NCBI GenBank assembly: GCA_019454045.1
Contig: SKCR01049632.1
Location: 248,001 to 312,000, forward strand
Direction: 5' to 3'
DNA: 64,000 bases
Source: Zanthoxylum bungeanum
Taxonomy: Eukaryota > Streptophyta > Magnoliopsida > Sapindales > Rutaceae
A program made the position numbers and the translations under genes. This document shows positions 31,101 through 43,730 of this stretch, in pieces. Position 1 is the stretch's first letter. The number at the start of each line of letters is the position of its first letter. The notes below the pieces were generated by a model. The model was not told the DNA's origin. It ran no database searches and worked only from the letters and a program-made list of their open reading frames with translations.

Positions 31101-33706
31101 TGTTGGGGTGGTGCTCAGAGCGCCAATCCGGGCCGTATTTATGTCTGATTCATGAATACAAACATCCCCTTATTCCATAATACTACTTACTTAGTGGTTG
31201 CACCTCTTGTTTTTATATACGTATTCGATCTGATTACGATTAGATTGAAACTAAATGTGGTTTAGTGATATGTATATATTAGACAAAGACCCGATAATAT
31301 ATAATGCAGTACACAGTTACAAAGTTAGTTTGTAATTGACATTGGGAAGTGTCACTGCTATATGAATATTATCAAACATAGTTCCTGGTCAAGATTTGCT
31401 AACACGGGTCGGTTAGTCAAATCCGTTGAGACCAGTACATGTCGTATATCGAGACATGGTCCGATGGTTTATCCCGATGAACCATGAGTCTAAGGAGACT
31501 CGTATAGACGTGTAGGTGTTTATAGTGGATAAACACTGAACGGCTCACCGAAGATTCTTAATGGATGGTACGCCAACGTCAATAAGAATCTTCTCGGGTT
31601 GAGTAGCATAGTGGTCCTTCGACTTGAGACACCACTGTGGATGTATGAGACATCCTCCACACTTAGATGGCAGTCACGTCACCGATCTATTTAGATCAGA
31701 CCTCCGCCTGTTCGTTGGGTGTGGATCGATCCTCAGGATATCCTGTGTGTGTCAAGATAGGATCCGTCAGTTCTGTGTACAGAGCATAGGTAGTCCATAT
31801 ATTATTAGCAGTCTATTAAATCTGTGGCCACAGTATACATCGGAGTAAGTTCCGAGTGTTATTTAGAGATTGCTAATAGATACGTCGACGAGATAATACC
31901 TATAGAGATTTGACGTTTACATCTATATCTCTGGGATTATCTGGATACCTGTGACGGAGGGATTATACGTATGCAATGACCTCGACCTGTATGATTCAGC
32001 GAGATTATCCGTGATCGTCATAATCTACGGGTGGATAGATTATGGACACGAATTGGATTTCGTGACGGATATACCTGAATCTAGAGAGTCTCAATAATGA
32101 AACATACTCGTAGAGCACTAGGCAACGTTTATGAATAATGATGATTATTTATAAATCGTTTAATCGTTAAAAGAAAATACATGCGAACGGGCCGAACCGT
32201 CATTTCCTAATTAATGTGTATTTGTATTTAATATATGATATATTAAATACACATTAATAAATGGTCAAATAAAGGTATTTGACATATATCATCAATATAT
32301 GTATTTGAGATATTTAAAGTAATATAATACATATATTTGATATATTTGTATTTAATTAATTATTTAATTATTTAATTGTTAAATAATTAATATAATTAAA
32401 ATATAAATATATCACCAAATGATAAAGTTAGGAAATGATTATAAGTTGTAAATGTTTGACTTTACATTAAAGGAAAAGGTTGTCAATTGATTTTGACTTC
32501 TTAAGATATTTTTCAAAATTGTTTGAAAATAAATATCTTTTCTTTATTTCTTGCTAATTTCGGCCATGACACTTTAAAATATAAGTGTTATATTTTTCTA
32601 AGTTGCATTTGTTGACTAAATTAAATATCTTTAAAGTTGTTTTAGATATTTAACCAAGTTGAACAAATGAAATACAAATGAAGTTGAAATTAATATTCTT
32701 GCATTTCCTTTAGTGAAATTCGGCCAAGGCCTTCTTTGGCCAAGTATATATTGATTTTTTCATTTGAAATGATAACCTAATAAACTTACCAAAAAACTTC
32801 CATTGAAGAAAGACAAAGGAAGCTTGAGAAAAGAAAGACAAAATCAAAGATAGCTTGGAATTTAGTAAGTTTTTCAAACTTACTATTAGAGAGGAATATG
32901 TTCCTTAGGTCAAGGCTTCAACATGTGATGTTCTTAGATTATTTCTTTCTTTATTTCTTGTGTTTTTTGTTGATGGAAGTTTGAATGAAGTGTTGAGCAT
33001 GTATGGTGAAGAAAGAATGTAACTAGTGTAGTTATATGTATTCTTTTAAGGTTTATGAAACCATGTTTATATTGTCTAGAGTTGTTGACCCACTCTTAAA
33101 TGACCTAGATTTGATCTGGAGTTGTTTCATTGTGTTGAGACTTGAATTAGTTGGAAGAATGATGATTGAAGTAATTGATTTAATGTATTTGGTCTAATTT
33201 GTCCAATTTGTGGAAATTGAAAAATTAGGGTTCATGACCAATTCCAAATTTGGGGCTTTTCATGTATGTTGTGTATTTGTGTGTGTATATGATGCATATA
33301 AAGTTTCATGATCATTGGATTACATTTAGATGTGTTTTGAGTCATGAAATGACAAAGTGCAAAGTGTGCTCCCTAGTGGTGCTCTCGGCATTGTGAACAA
33401 AATTGGGGATTTTGGTTGCTTTGGTGTTTTGATGTTTTGAACATCATAAGTTCATCTTAGAAATGATTTAGATCATTCAAAATTGATTGGATCAATTTCG
33501 GACTAAAACGGACAAAAATACAAAGCAAGGGTATTTCGGTAAATTCACTTAAAATTGTTTTATTGAATTTATTTTCATAATTTGATTATTGGAATGTTAA
33601 ATAAATATGTTTATTTAATTAATCCGAGAAAAAGTTTTGAAATCGGAAGATTCGATCTTCCGCCGCTTCCGCTGCGTTACCGGATATTCCCCCTAAAACC
33701 CCTACA
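31101..33706 (+). repeat. 3' LTR of A
   Basis: 2606 bp. Starts TGTTGGGGTGGTGCTC and ends CCCCTACA, as in the LTR family shared with B and C. It holds the conserved central block with CTCCGCCTGTTCGTTGGGTG and hairpins. The purine string AGAGAGGAA at 32888-32896 precedes the point where the 5' copy starts. Confidence 0.88.
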
Positions 33707-33711
33707 AACTT

Positions 33712-33992
33712 ACCATGCCTATGGTAAAAGACACGTTGTCAAATGAGGAGGCCAGAAGAAAAGACGTGGGCACAGATCAGAGACAAGCTCTTATCATGGA
33801 GAATCGAGGAAAACAACAAGATAAAAATCGAGGGAGAGGTAGATGCAAAAGCAAAGGCAAATCCATAGATGGAAGAAAATATACCTACAAGTGCTATCAT
33901 TATGGCATAGAAGGCCACTTAAAGAAGAATTGTCGAAAGCTGCAACGAGAGCAGGGTCAAGGCAATTCCCAGCTGAAGAACAACGATGCAGA
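33712..33992 (+). pseudogene. E gag, second part with damaged zinc knuckle
   Basis: Continues the gag of E (TMPMVKDTLSNEEARRK) to a basic region and a zinc knuckle. The knuckle reads CYHYGIEGHLKKNC, so the second cysteine is replaced by tyrosine. It is interrupted by element B after NDAD. Confidence 0.85.
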
Positions 33993-36500
33993 TGTTAGGG
34001 TTGGTGCTCGTAGCACCAATTTCTTATGTATTTCCCTGTAAATACTTATGTAAATATTTTATTATGAATAAAATAAATATTTTCTATTATATAATATCTC
34101 TTTATATATGGTAAAGACGTAATTGACCTTAGAATGATTAGTTATGATACAGTTACAAAAACGTCACAACTGACATTGAGTTGTATCATAACAGTATCAT
34201 TTCTTTAATTGTTCCTGTCAAGGTTTACATTATTTGGTCAGTAAGTAAACCCGTTGAGACCGGTACATGTCCTATATTGGAATCTTGGATTCCAATGGTA
34301 GATTTTCAATGAACAATGAGTCTTGGAGACTCGTGTAGATATGTAGGTGTTTATATCGGATAAACACTGAACGACTCACAAAATATTCTTAATGGATGCT
34401 ACACCAATGTCAATAAAAATCTTCTCGTGTTGAGTAGCATAATGATTCTTTGACTTGAGATACCACTATGGATATATAAGATATCCTCCACACTTTGATG
34501 GCAGTCACGTCACCGACCTATTAAGGTCAGACCTCCGCCTGGTCGTTGGGTGTGGATTGATCCTCATGATATCCTATGTGTGTCAAGATAGAATTTGTCA
34601 GCTCTGTGTACATAACATAGGTATTCAATATGAAATTAGTAATATGTTAAATCCATGGGCCTGTGATACACTGTAGAAGTGAGTTCTAAGTGTTATTAAG
34701 ATAATTCTAATAGTAACGTCGACGTGATTATATCAATAGAGATTTGACGTTTATATCTAAATCTCTGGAATAATCCGGATATCTGGGACGAAGGTATTTT
34801 ACATATGCAATGACCTCGACATGTATGGTTCAGTGAGTTTATCTGTGTTCGTCATAATTTACGGGTGGGTAGATTATAGATACGAAATTGGATTTCGTGA
34901 CGGATATGTCTGAACCTAGAGTCTCACTATTGAAGTATATTTGTATAGCACTATGGCAACTTTTATGAATAATATTGATTATTTATAAATCGTTTAGCTG
35001 TTAAACGAAAGATACATGCCAAATGACATTTTGGTCATTTCCTAATTAATGTGTATTTGTATTTAATGTATGATTTTATTAAATACACATTAATTAAATA
35101 TCAAATTATGATATTCGACATGTATCATTAATATATGTATTTGGATTATTTAAAGTAAATATAATACATATATTTAATTAATTAATTAATTAATTGTTAA
35201 ATAATTAAAATAATTAAAATATAAATATCTACCATTATGATAAAGTTAGGAAATAATTAAGTAGTGTATATGTTGACTTTTACATTAAATGAAAATGTTA
35301 TCAATTTGATCATACCTCCGCCTGTTCGTTGGGTGTGGACTCATGCTCATGATATCCTGTGAGTATCAAGAAATTATCCGTCAGCTCTGTGTACAGAGCA
35401 TAGGTAGTCCATTATTGATTAGCAATCTGTTAAATCTATGGCCATAGTATACTTCGAAAGTGAGTTCCGAATGTTATTTAGAGATTACTAATAGATACGT
35501 TGACGAGATTATTCCTATAAAGATTTGATGTTTATATCTATATCTCTGGGATAATCCAGATACCTATGACGGAGGGATTATACGTATGCACTGATCTCGA
35601 CCTATATGATTCAGCGAGTTTATCTGTGGTCGTCATAATTTACGTGTGGGTGAATTATGGACACGAAATTGGATTTCGTGACGGATATCCCTGAATCTAG
35701 AGAGTCTCACTAATGAAATATACTCATAGAGTACTATGACAACTGTTATGAATAATACTGATTATTTATAACTCTTTTAACGGTTAAACGAAAAATACAT
35801 GCAATCGTGACCTAACGATCATTTTCGAATTAATGTGTATTTGTATTTAATACTTGATTTTATTAAATACACATTAATAAAATATCAAATTGTGATATTT
35901 GGAATATATCAATAATATATGTATTATATTTACATTTGTATTTGAGATATTTAATGTAAATATAATACATATATTTAAGATATTTGTATTTAATTATTTA
36001 ATTATTAAATAATTAAATTAATTAATAAAATAAATATCTTAATATTGATTTGCTTTATTAAAGTTGGAAAATGGCTTAATACCATTGGAACACTTTTTGA
36101 TTTGCTTTATTAAAGTGAATAAAAGGTGGACTAATGAAAATTAAACAAATTGTTATTATTTTGTTTGATGATTTTCGGCCATAGGAAATTTTGATAAAAC
36201 AAATTATTTTGTTTCATTTTCCATTCCAAGACAAGTTCACAAATATTTTACAAATGGAGTTGAGAGAAAAAATGTGGGAGAAAGAAAGAAAACAAAGCCA
36301 AAATTTGGAATTTTTGTAAGTTTTTCACACTTTCTTCTATATAGAAAATGTTTCTATCAATCTTAGTTTCAATTTGTGTTGCTAAGTTGATGTCTCTATT
36401 CTTTTAGTTTGTGATTAAATTTGTTGGAAATTTATTTGAAGATGTTAAGCATGTATAATTAATTTATAAGCTTATTAGTGTAATTAAGCTTAATAAATTA
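33993..36500 (+). repeat. Two joined partial LTRs of B
   Basis: 33993-35306 matches the start of the 3' LTR down to AATTTGA. From 35307 the sequence restarts at CCTCCGCCTGTTCGTTGGG, matching 3' LTR position about 38325, and runs to about the equivalent of 39480. The overlap of about 800 bp shows a recombination or template switch between LTR copies. Confidence 0.75.
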
Positions 36501-36509
36501 ATTAAAGTC

Positions 36510-37780
36510 TATTAGGATTTTATTGTCTATTGCCGCTTACCATGATTACGAGATTTGGCATATGGATGTCAAAACATCTTTTCTAAATGGATTTCTTGAC
36601 GAAGAAATCTATATGGAACAGCTAGAGGATTTTGTATCCAGCGAAAACTCGGGCATGATATGTAAGCTTAAGAAGTCCATTTGAGATAATCAAATTGTCT
36701 GGTTTTCTCAAAAATTCGGAAGAATCCTGTGTTTATAAGGCCAGTGGGAGTATAGTGGTATTTTTAATTCTCTATGTAGACGAAATCCTGATCATTGGGA
36801 ATGATATCGGGATGATGCAGGGCGTCAAAGCTTACCTCCGTAAGAATTTCTCCATGAAGGACATTGCTGAAGCTTCTTATGGCTTAGGCATAAAACTCTA
36901 TAGAGATAGAGAAATGAAGCTTATTGGTTTATCCCAGTCAATGTACATAGAGAAGATCTTAAAACGGTTTAATTTTGGTAACTGTAAGATATCAAATATA
37001 CCGTTCAAATATGGCCTACATCTTTCGAAGAAAATGTGTCCACAAACAGAAGATGAGAAGATTAGAATGTCTAATCGGCCTTATGCTTCATGTTTAGGCA
37101 GCATCATGTATGCCATGTTATGTACTAGGCGTGATATCAGCTTCGCAGTTAGTGTGACTAGCAGATATCAGTTCAATCCAGGTAATGACCATTGGACGGC
37201 CATTAAACATATCTTAAAGTATCTTAAAGGTACTAAGGATAAATTTATGATTTATGGAGGAAATGAACTGCAGGTTAATGGGTATACGGATTCGAAATTG
37301 GATTTCCAATTGGATTCTGATGATAGAAAGTCTCTATCAGGATTCATTTTTACCTTTAATGGAGGTGTAGTTTGTTGGAAAAATTCCAAATAGGGATCCA
37401 CAGCTGATTCCATTATAGAGGCGAAATATATTGCAGCTTCTGAAACTGTAAAAGAAGCTGTTTGGGTTAAGAACTTTATCACAGAATTGGAAGTTTCCCC
37501 AAGTATCAAGAATCTGATTTTGTTATACTGTGAAAATAATGGAGCCATTGCACAAGCAAAGGAACCGAGGGCGCATCAGAAGTCAAAACATGTGGAACGG
37601 AAGTACCAAATCATTCAAGAGATTATGTCGCGATGGGACATTATCGTGTGCAAGGTCCCGAGTGAAGATAATGTAGCAAACCCGCTTACCAAGGCCATTC
37701 CTCCGAAGTTATTTGGTAAACATATGAAGTCGACGGTTGTGAGATACAATTGGTATTGACACTAGAGCAAGTGGGAGAAT
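36510..37780 (+). pseudogene. RT-RNase H remnant of B
   Basis: Begins mid-RT at [20 protein letters not shown] and continues through MSGFLKNSEESC to RNase H motifs GYTDSKLDFQ and QAKEPRAHQKSKHVERKY, and ends EDNVANPLTK. The catalytic motif reads LYVDEIL where active copia RTs have YVDD, so the second aspartate is lost. In-frame stops lie at 36682 and 37391. The purine tract AAGTGGGAGAAT precedes the 3' LTR. Confidence 0.85.
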
Positions 37781-40157
37781 TGTTTTTGTGTTGGTGCTCA
37801 GAGCGCCAATTTCTTATGTATTTCCCTGTAAATACTTATGTAAACATTTTATTATGAACAAAATAAATAGTTTCTATTTTATAATATCTCTTTATATATG
37901 GTAAAGACGTAATTGACCATAGAATGATTAGTTATGATACAAATGCAAAAGAGTCGCAACTGACATTTCGTTGTATCATAATAATATCATTTCTTTAACT
38001 GTTTCTGATCAAGGTTTGCATTATTTGGTCAGTAAGTAAACCCGTTGAGAACGGTACATATCGTATATTGGAATCTTGGATTCCAATGGTAGATTCTCAA
38101 TGAACTATGAGTCTTAGAGACTCGTATAGACATTTAGGTGTTTATATCGGATAAACACTGAATGACTTACCGAATATTCTTAATGGATGCTACATCAACG
38201 TCAATAAGAATATTCTCGGGTTGAGTAGCATAGTGATTCTTTGACATGAAATACCACTGTGGATATATGATATATCCTCCACACTTTGATGGCAGTCATG
38301 TCACCGACATATTAAGGTCAGACCTCCGCCTGTTCGTTGGGTGTGGACTGATCCTCAAGATATCTTATGTGTGTCAAGATAGAATCTGTTAGCATTGTGT
38401 ATAGAGCATATGTATTCAATATGGAATTAGCAATCTATTAAATCCATGGGCCCGTGGTACACTATAGAAGTGAGTTCTAAGTGTTATTAAGAGATTACTA
38501 AAAGAAACGTCGATGTGATTATATCTATAGAGATTTGACGTTTATATCTATATCTCTGGGATAATCTGGATACCTGTGCCGGAGGGATTATACGTATGCA
38601 ATGACCTTGGCCTGTATGGTTCAATGAGTTCATCTGTGTTCGTCATAATTTATAGGTGGGTAGATTATGGACATGAAATTGGATTTTGTGACGGATATGC
38701 CAGAACCTAGAGAGTCTCACTATTGAAATATACTCGTAGAGTACTAGGGCAACTTTTATGAATAATATTGATTATTTATAAATCGTTTAACGATTAAACG
38801 AAAGATACATACAAATCTACCTTTTGGTCATTTCCTAATTAATGTGTATTTGTATTTAATGTATGATTTTATTAAATACACATTAATTAAATGTCAAATT
38901 ATGATATTTGACATATATCATTAATATATGTATTTGGATTATTTAAATTAAATATAATACATATATTTAAGATATTTATATTTAATTAATTATTTAATTA
39001 TTTATTTGTTAAATAATTAAAATAATTAATATATAAATATATACCATTATGATAAAGTTAGGAAATGATTAAGTAGTGTATATCTTGACTTTTACATTAA
39101 ATGAAAATATTATCAATTTGAATTTTGCTACTTTAATTTGTTAAAATTACAAAATATCTTATTTCATTTTTCCTCCCATTTTCGGCCAAACCCTAAATGT
39201 ATATAAATGTTTTATTTTTTCATTTGCTGCACTTGTTCAAGCCTCCAAAAACATAAAACAAAAGAGACTTGAGAGAAAAAGAGAAGAAACCAAGAAGAAA
39301 GTAAAGAAAGCTTGGAAATTAGTAAGTATTTCTAACTTTCCATTAGAAGGAAAAATATTTCTTTTGTTCTTGGCTACAACATATGTTGTTTTTAAGTTTT
39401 TCTACTCTCTTATGTTATTATGGTTGTAAGCATGAATGAAAAATATATGCATGTATGTTTATCAAAGTATGTTTATTAATGGTTAATAAGAACACTTTTG
39501 ATCATTTGATGATATTGTTTTCATTATAGAGTTTTTAGGCCACTCATTGATGACCTATAATTTTTCTTGAGTTGTTTCAAAGTTGTGAGACTTGTTTGGT
39601 ATTGTAGAGATTAGATTAAAGTATATGATTTGGTTAATTTTGGTTAATTTATTAATTTGAGAAATTAGGGTTCTTAACCTAAACCAAAATTGGGGCTTTT
39701 AGTATATGTGTTGTATAATGATGTATATAAGATGTATAAATCATTTTGTATTGATTGAAAATCATCTATACTTATTTTTAACAAATTTGGACCAAAATGC
39801 ACAAAATTGAAAATGTTGGGAACATTCGGCAATTTGAAAGAAAATTGGAATTTGTGTTCTGAGTTGTATTTTGATGTATATGATATTTATAAATTATTTT
39901 GGTAGTGATTTGAAATCACTTAAATTTGTCTTTGACAAATTAGGACAAAAATGATCAAAATGTAAACCTTTGGGGTCTCACGGTAATTAAGGGAAAAATT
40001 CTTATTTTGGGGTAAAAAAAATTCAGTTTTTAAATATGGAGTAATTAGAATAAATAAGTTTATTTTAATTGCCCAAGAAAAATTATTGAAATCAGAAAAT
40101 TTTGATTTTTCGCGTTCTGCTGTGTTACCCGGTAATACCCCCTAAAAATCCCTTACA
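37781..40157 (+). repeat. 3' LTR of B
   Basis: 2377 bp, TGTTTTTGTGTTGGTGCTC to CCCTTACA. Same family as the LTRs of A and C. Confidence 0.85.
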
Positions 40158-40760
40158 GCGGAGACACTAGTAGTTGTCTCGGGAGATGTAGCTATCTGCT
40201 CCATCCAGTAGGAAGCATGCCTTCACACCGCAACTCAAGATGTTGAGTGGGTGGTAGATACTGCAGCATCCTACCACGTCACCCCTCACAGGGATTTATT
40301 CACAATATACAAAGCAGAAGACTTTGAAGCAGTGAAGATGGGAAATACCAGTTCCTATTATATAGTGGGAATTGTTGAAATTCATATGCGGACAAATTCA
40401 GGGTATACAATAACCCTAAAGGAGGTGAGATATGTTCCAGAACCTCGGCTTAATCTACTTTCGGGGGTAGCCCTTGATAAACAGGACTATGCTAGCCACT
40501 TTAGCAATGACACATGGAAAATGATAAAATGTGCCATGGTCATCGAGATGGGACATATTTGTGGCACTTTATACAAAACTCATGTGAAGATATCTACAGA
40601 GAGCCTCAATGTAGCTGAGTATGAAGCTTCTCAAAATCTTTGTCACCAGAGACTCGGTCACATTAGTGAGAAAAGGTTGTCTACTTTAACAAAGAATGAT
40701 CTAATCATTGTCTCCAAGAATGCTTGCAATCAATGTCTATTCGATAAGCAACATAGAGAT
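40158..40760 (+). pseudogene. E protease and GAG-pre-integrase part
   Basis: Open frame from about 40251: EWVVDTAASYHVTPHRDLF in place of the active WxxDSGAS, so the protease motif is altered (DTA). It is followed by RYVPEPRLNLLS and the pre-integrase motif LCHQRLGHISEKRL...CNQCLFDKQH. It is broken by the solo LTR at 40761. Confidence 0.85.
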
Positions 40761-42839
40761 TGACCGGCGTAAACACACACGTATAACGCAAGTGCACGTA
40801 TCGTTCAAGTAGTATAAAAATATCGATCCCACGAGGACTTAATTCCTATTGTGTTATTAATTATTGAATCTATTTATTTACAGATATCTAATTGAGGGAG
40901 AAGAGAATGATTGTGATTGATTTGGTTGATTGTAGATTGCTAAATAAATAAATAAATAAAAAGACAAAAGAAAATACTAAGGAAAATAACAAAAGACACA
41001 AAGATCTAAGGTTGTGAATCATTCTAATATCTTTTAAAAGATAAAGTGATTATTTTATGTTTGTGTAATAAATCGGTTTACTAACCTGGAACACTAAATT
41101 ATGCAAAAGCCTCTGTCGATGGTCAGACGCAAATACCCAGTTTAACCCAATTGAACCATATGTCTATGTCAACCAAATTATCTGGATTCATTAAGTTTAA
41201 GTTCCAATTATGGCTACCCCCGCCCGACAGGTATATGTCTATCCTGTAAGGAAATCTATTAAAGGGTTATCTATCCTCAAGGAAGATCGTGGACTATTAA
41301 GTCTAAGGCTGAAACCTAAAATCCCTATGTCTAGTTCATTTTAGATTTACCACATCAATCTTATTGGTGATCAGACAACAAGAAGCATTAAGCTTAAGAC
41401 TTAATAAATAAACCTTTAAATTACCCAAACTATAAAATAAACCCCTTATAAACCGGTGATATTAGAATTCATCACAACCCCAGATAACTAACACATAACT
41501 AGGGCTAGTAAAAACTTAAAAATAAAAGACATAAAATAAAAAATACTGAAAAGTAAAAGACATAAAGTAAAAGCTGAAAAGTAAATTGCTGAAAAGTAAA
41601 TGCTGAAAGTAAATTGCTGAAAAGTAAATGCTGAAAATTAAATAAAGTAAAAGTACAATAAAAGAAAATGCTGAGGTAAAATGATCCACTTTTATTACTT
41701 CTATTTTAGATATCTCCCATAATATAATATATTAACTTTGCATGATAATTACCAACCAGCCATATAGGCGGTATCCAGATTAAGTCAAATTAATAATTAA
41801 TTACCAACCGACCAATCAGGCGGTATCTAGTTTAGTCAGGTTAAAACCAATTTAAATAATTACCAACCGACCAATATGGCGGTATCCTCGTTAAGTCAGG
41901 TTTTAAAGTTTATATATTATAATTAAGGGAGATTAATCTAAATATTAGTAATAAAAGTTTTACCTTTTACCCCAGCAAAGGGGAGTTACCTCCTCATTAC
42001 TGAAAGGAAAAACTGAAAATTAAAGAAAGAAAAGTATTGTGCATAAAAGTAAATTGCGGAAAGTAAAAACAGAAAAGTAAAGAAAAGAAAGTGCAAGCGG
42101 AAATTAATTACTAAAAGCTATAAACAAACAAACAAGATACAATCTTCTTAGTATTCTTAAGGAATTCCTTAGAAGAAAGTATGAATTTACAAATGAAATG
42201 GCTTGGTATTTATAGGCAAAATTTTGCCTCCATCAAAACATCCACCAAATCAATTATTAATTTCTCCACTAATTGCTCCACTAATTGCTCCACCCAATCC
42301 ATTATTAATTGCTCCACTAATCTCTTATCATGTTTGGTGATGATTTGATAATTTTATTATTTATTTATTAATTTATTTTTTGCTTTGAAAATGATTGAAA
42401 GTGACTTTAATAATTACACACTACACACTTCTGGATGGTTCATCAATTTCGGGCATGAAATCTTCAGAATTCGAAATTATTTTGTCTTTAAAAGTTGTAG
42501 ATCCTTGAGTCTTCTTTAATCTGGAACTTGAATCAGCTCAATACGATATCTGAGTAAAACGTTATGCCTAAAATACGACAGATGCGCAAAACTGGAATTT
42601 CCAAAACTGCATTTCGTCAAAAAACGCCCCTTCAAATTTCCAATCTCCAAATTAATATATCAAGTCCAATAATTGCCCTTATTTGACCCATATTTCATCC
42701 TAAATGATTTCATTGAGTCCCGATATTATTTTATCTGCAAAATAAACTAAAACACATCAGAACGTTCATCAAACCCGAGAAACTAAACAAAATATTAAGT
42801 AAAAGGGGCGGTAAATATTGATATATTTTCCGCTCATCA
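40761..42839 (-). mobile_element. Complete solo LTR, Tat/Ogre-like, 5-bp TSD
   Basis: 2079 bp with perfect duplications GAGAT (40756-40760, 42840-42844). On the minus strand it starts TGATGAGCGG and ends CGCCGGTCA. The minus-strand 3' part has CGTGGGATCGATATTT and GTGCACTTGCG, conserved in large Tat/Ogre LTRs. It holds the three-unit GGATACCGCC/GGTCGGTTGG repeat (41748-41915) and AAGTAAATGCTGA-type repeats (41510-41650). The internal region was lost, presumably by LTR-LTR recombination. It is a relative of 545-1967. Confidence 0.85.
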
Positions 42840-42844
42840 GAGAT

Positions 42845-43730
42845 TCCTTTAATTTCTCTTCTACGAGAAGATTAGAGTTTCTCAATCTGTGCACTCTGAT
42901 GGCTGTGGTCACTTGGAGGTTAATTCACTAGGCGGTAACAAATATTTTCTGACTTTCATTGATGATGCTTCTCGGAAAGTTTGGGTGTATTTTCTGAAAA
43001 TAAAGGATCAGATCCTGGATTATTTCAATCTGTTCCATGCCATGGTAGAGCGTGAAACAAGGAAGAAACTAAAGTGCCTCCGTACAGATAATGAAGGCGA
43101 ATACACATCAAGAGAGTTCAATGTCTATTGCGGAAGCCATGACATTTGACATGAAAGGACTGTTTCGTGCACTCCATAACATAATGGTGTTGCTGAAGAA
43201 TGAACCGCAGCATTATGGAGAAAGTCAGAAGCATGATCAACATGGCTAAGCTGCCAAAGCCATTGTGGGGAGAAGCTATTTGTGCCGCCTGCTACCTGAT
43301 CAACAGATCACCATCTGTACCGTTGAATTTTGAGATTCCGGAGAAATTTGGTTTGATAAGAGTCCCTCATATTCTCACCTTAGAACATTTGGATGTTTAG
43401 TCTTTGCACACGTATCCAAGGAGGTCAGACAGAAGCTCGATGCAATAACTACTTCATGCATCTTTATAGGCTATGGAGACGACGAATTTGGATACAGGTT
43501 ATGAGACCCGAAGGAAAAAAAGTCATCTACAGCAGAGATATAATGTTTCTTAAAGACCAGACATAGATGATATTGAAAAGCCAAAGATGTCTTCTAATTC
43601 CAGTGCCGACAAAACCGATTTAAATCCAGACACAACCCCAACACCAACACGACTGGCCATATATAATGATGGGGTGTATGATATTTCAGAAGCAGAACTA
43701 GAGAGGAAGATTGTGTTGAGTAAGGGGAGT
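42845..43730 (+). pseudogene. E integrase, first copy
   Basis: 42889-43149 gives the integrase core HSDGCGHLEVNSLGGNK, FIDDASRKVWVY and CLRTDNEGEY. The stretch to 43560 continues in shifted frames with stops (for example HNGVAEE followed by TGA at 43200). The third catalytic region is present but out of frame. Non-functional. Confidence 0.85.

Larger units (their letters stand above)
26097..33706 (+). mobile_element. Non-coding LTR element A (LARD-like) with U3-shortened 5' LTR
   Basis: 7610 bp between perfect 5-bp duplications AACTT (26092-26096, 33707-33711). It ends CCCCTACA. The 5' LTR is only 810 bp (26097-26906). The 3' LTR is 2606 bp (31101-33706), and its last 808 bp match the 5' LTR closely. 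Primer site TGGTATCAGAGC is at 26910-26921. The 4.2-kb interior has no protein-like frame. Its first ~600 bp match the leader of element C (minus strand, about 52600-53170) and its last ~60 bp match the end of pol in B. It must depend on proteins from relatives. Confidence 0.88.
33993..40157 (+). mobile_element. Chimeric copia element B
   Basis: Starts TGTTAGGGTTGGTGC, ends CCCTTACA. Flanking 5-mers GCAGA (33988-33992) and GCGGA (40158-40162) differ once. The order is: partial 5' LTR (33993-35306), a second LTR fragment that jumps back to the LTR centre (35307 to about 36500), an RT-RNase H remnant, and a full 3' LTR (37781-40157). Primer site, gag, protease and integrase are absent. Confidence 0.85.
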
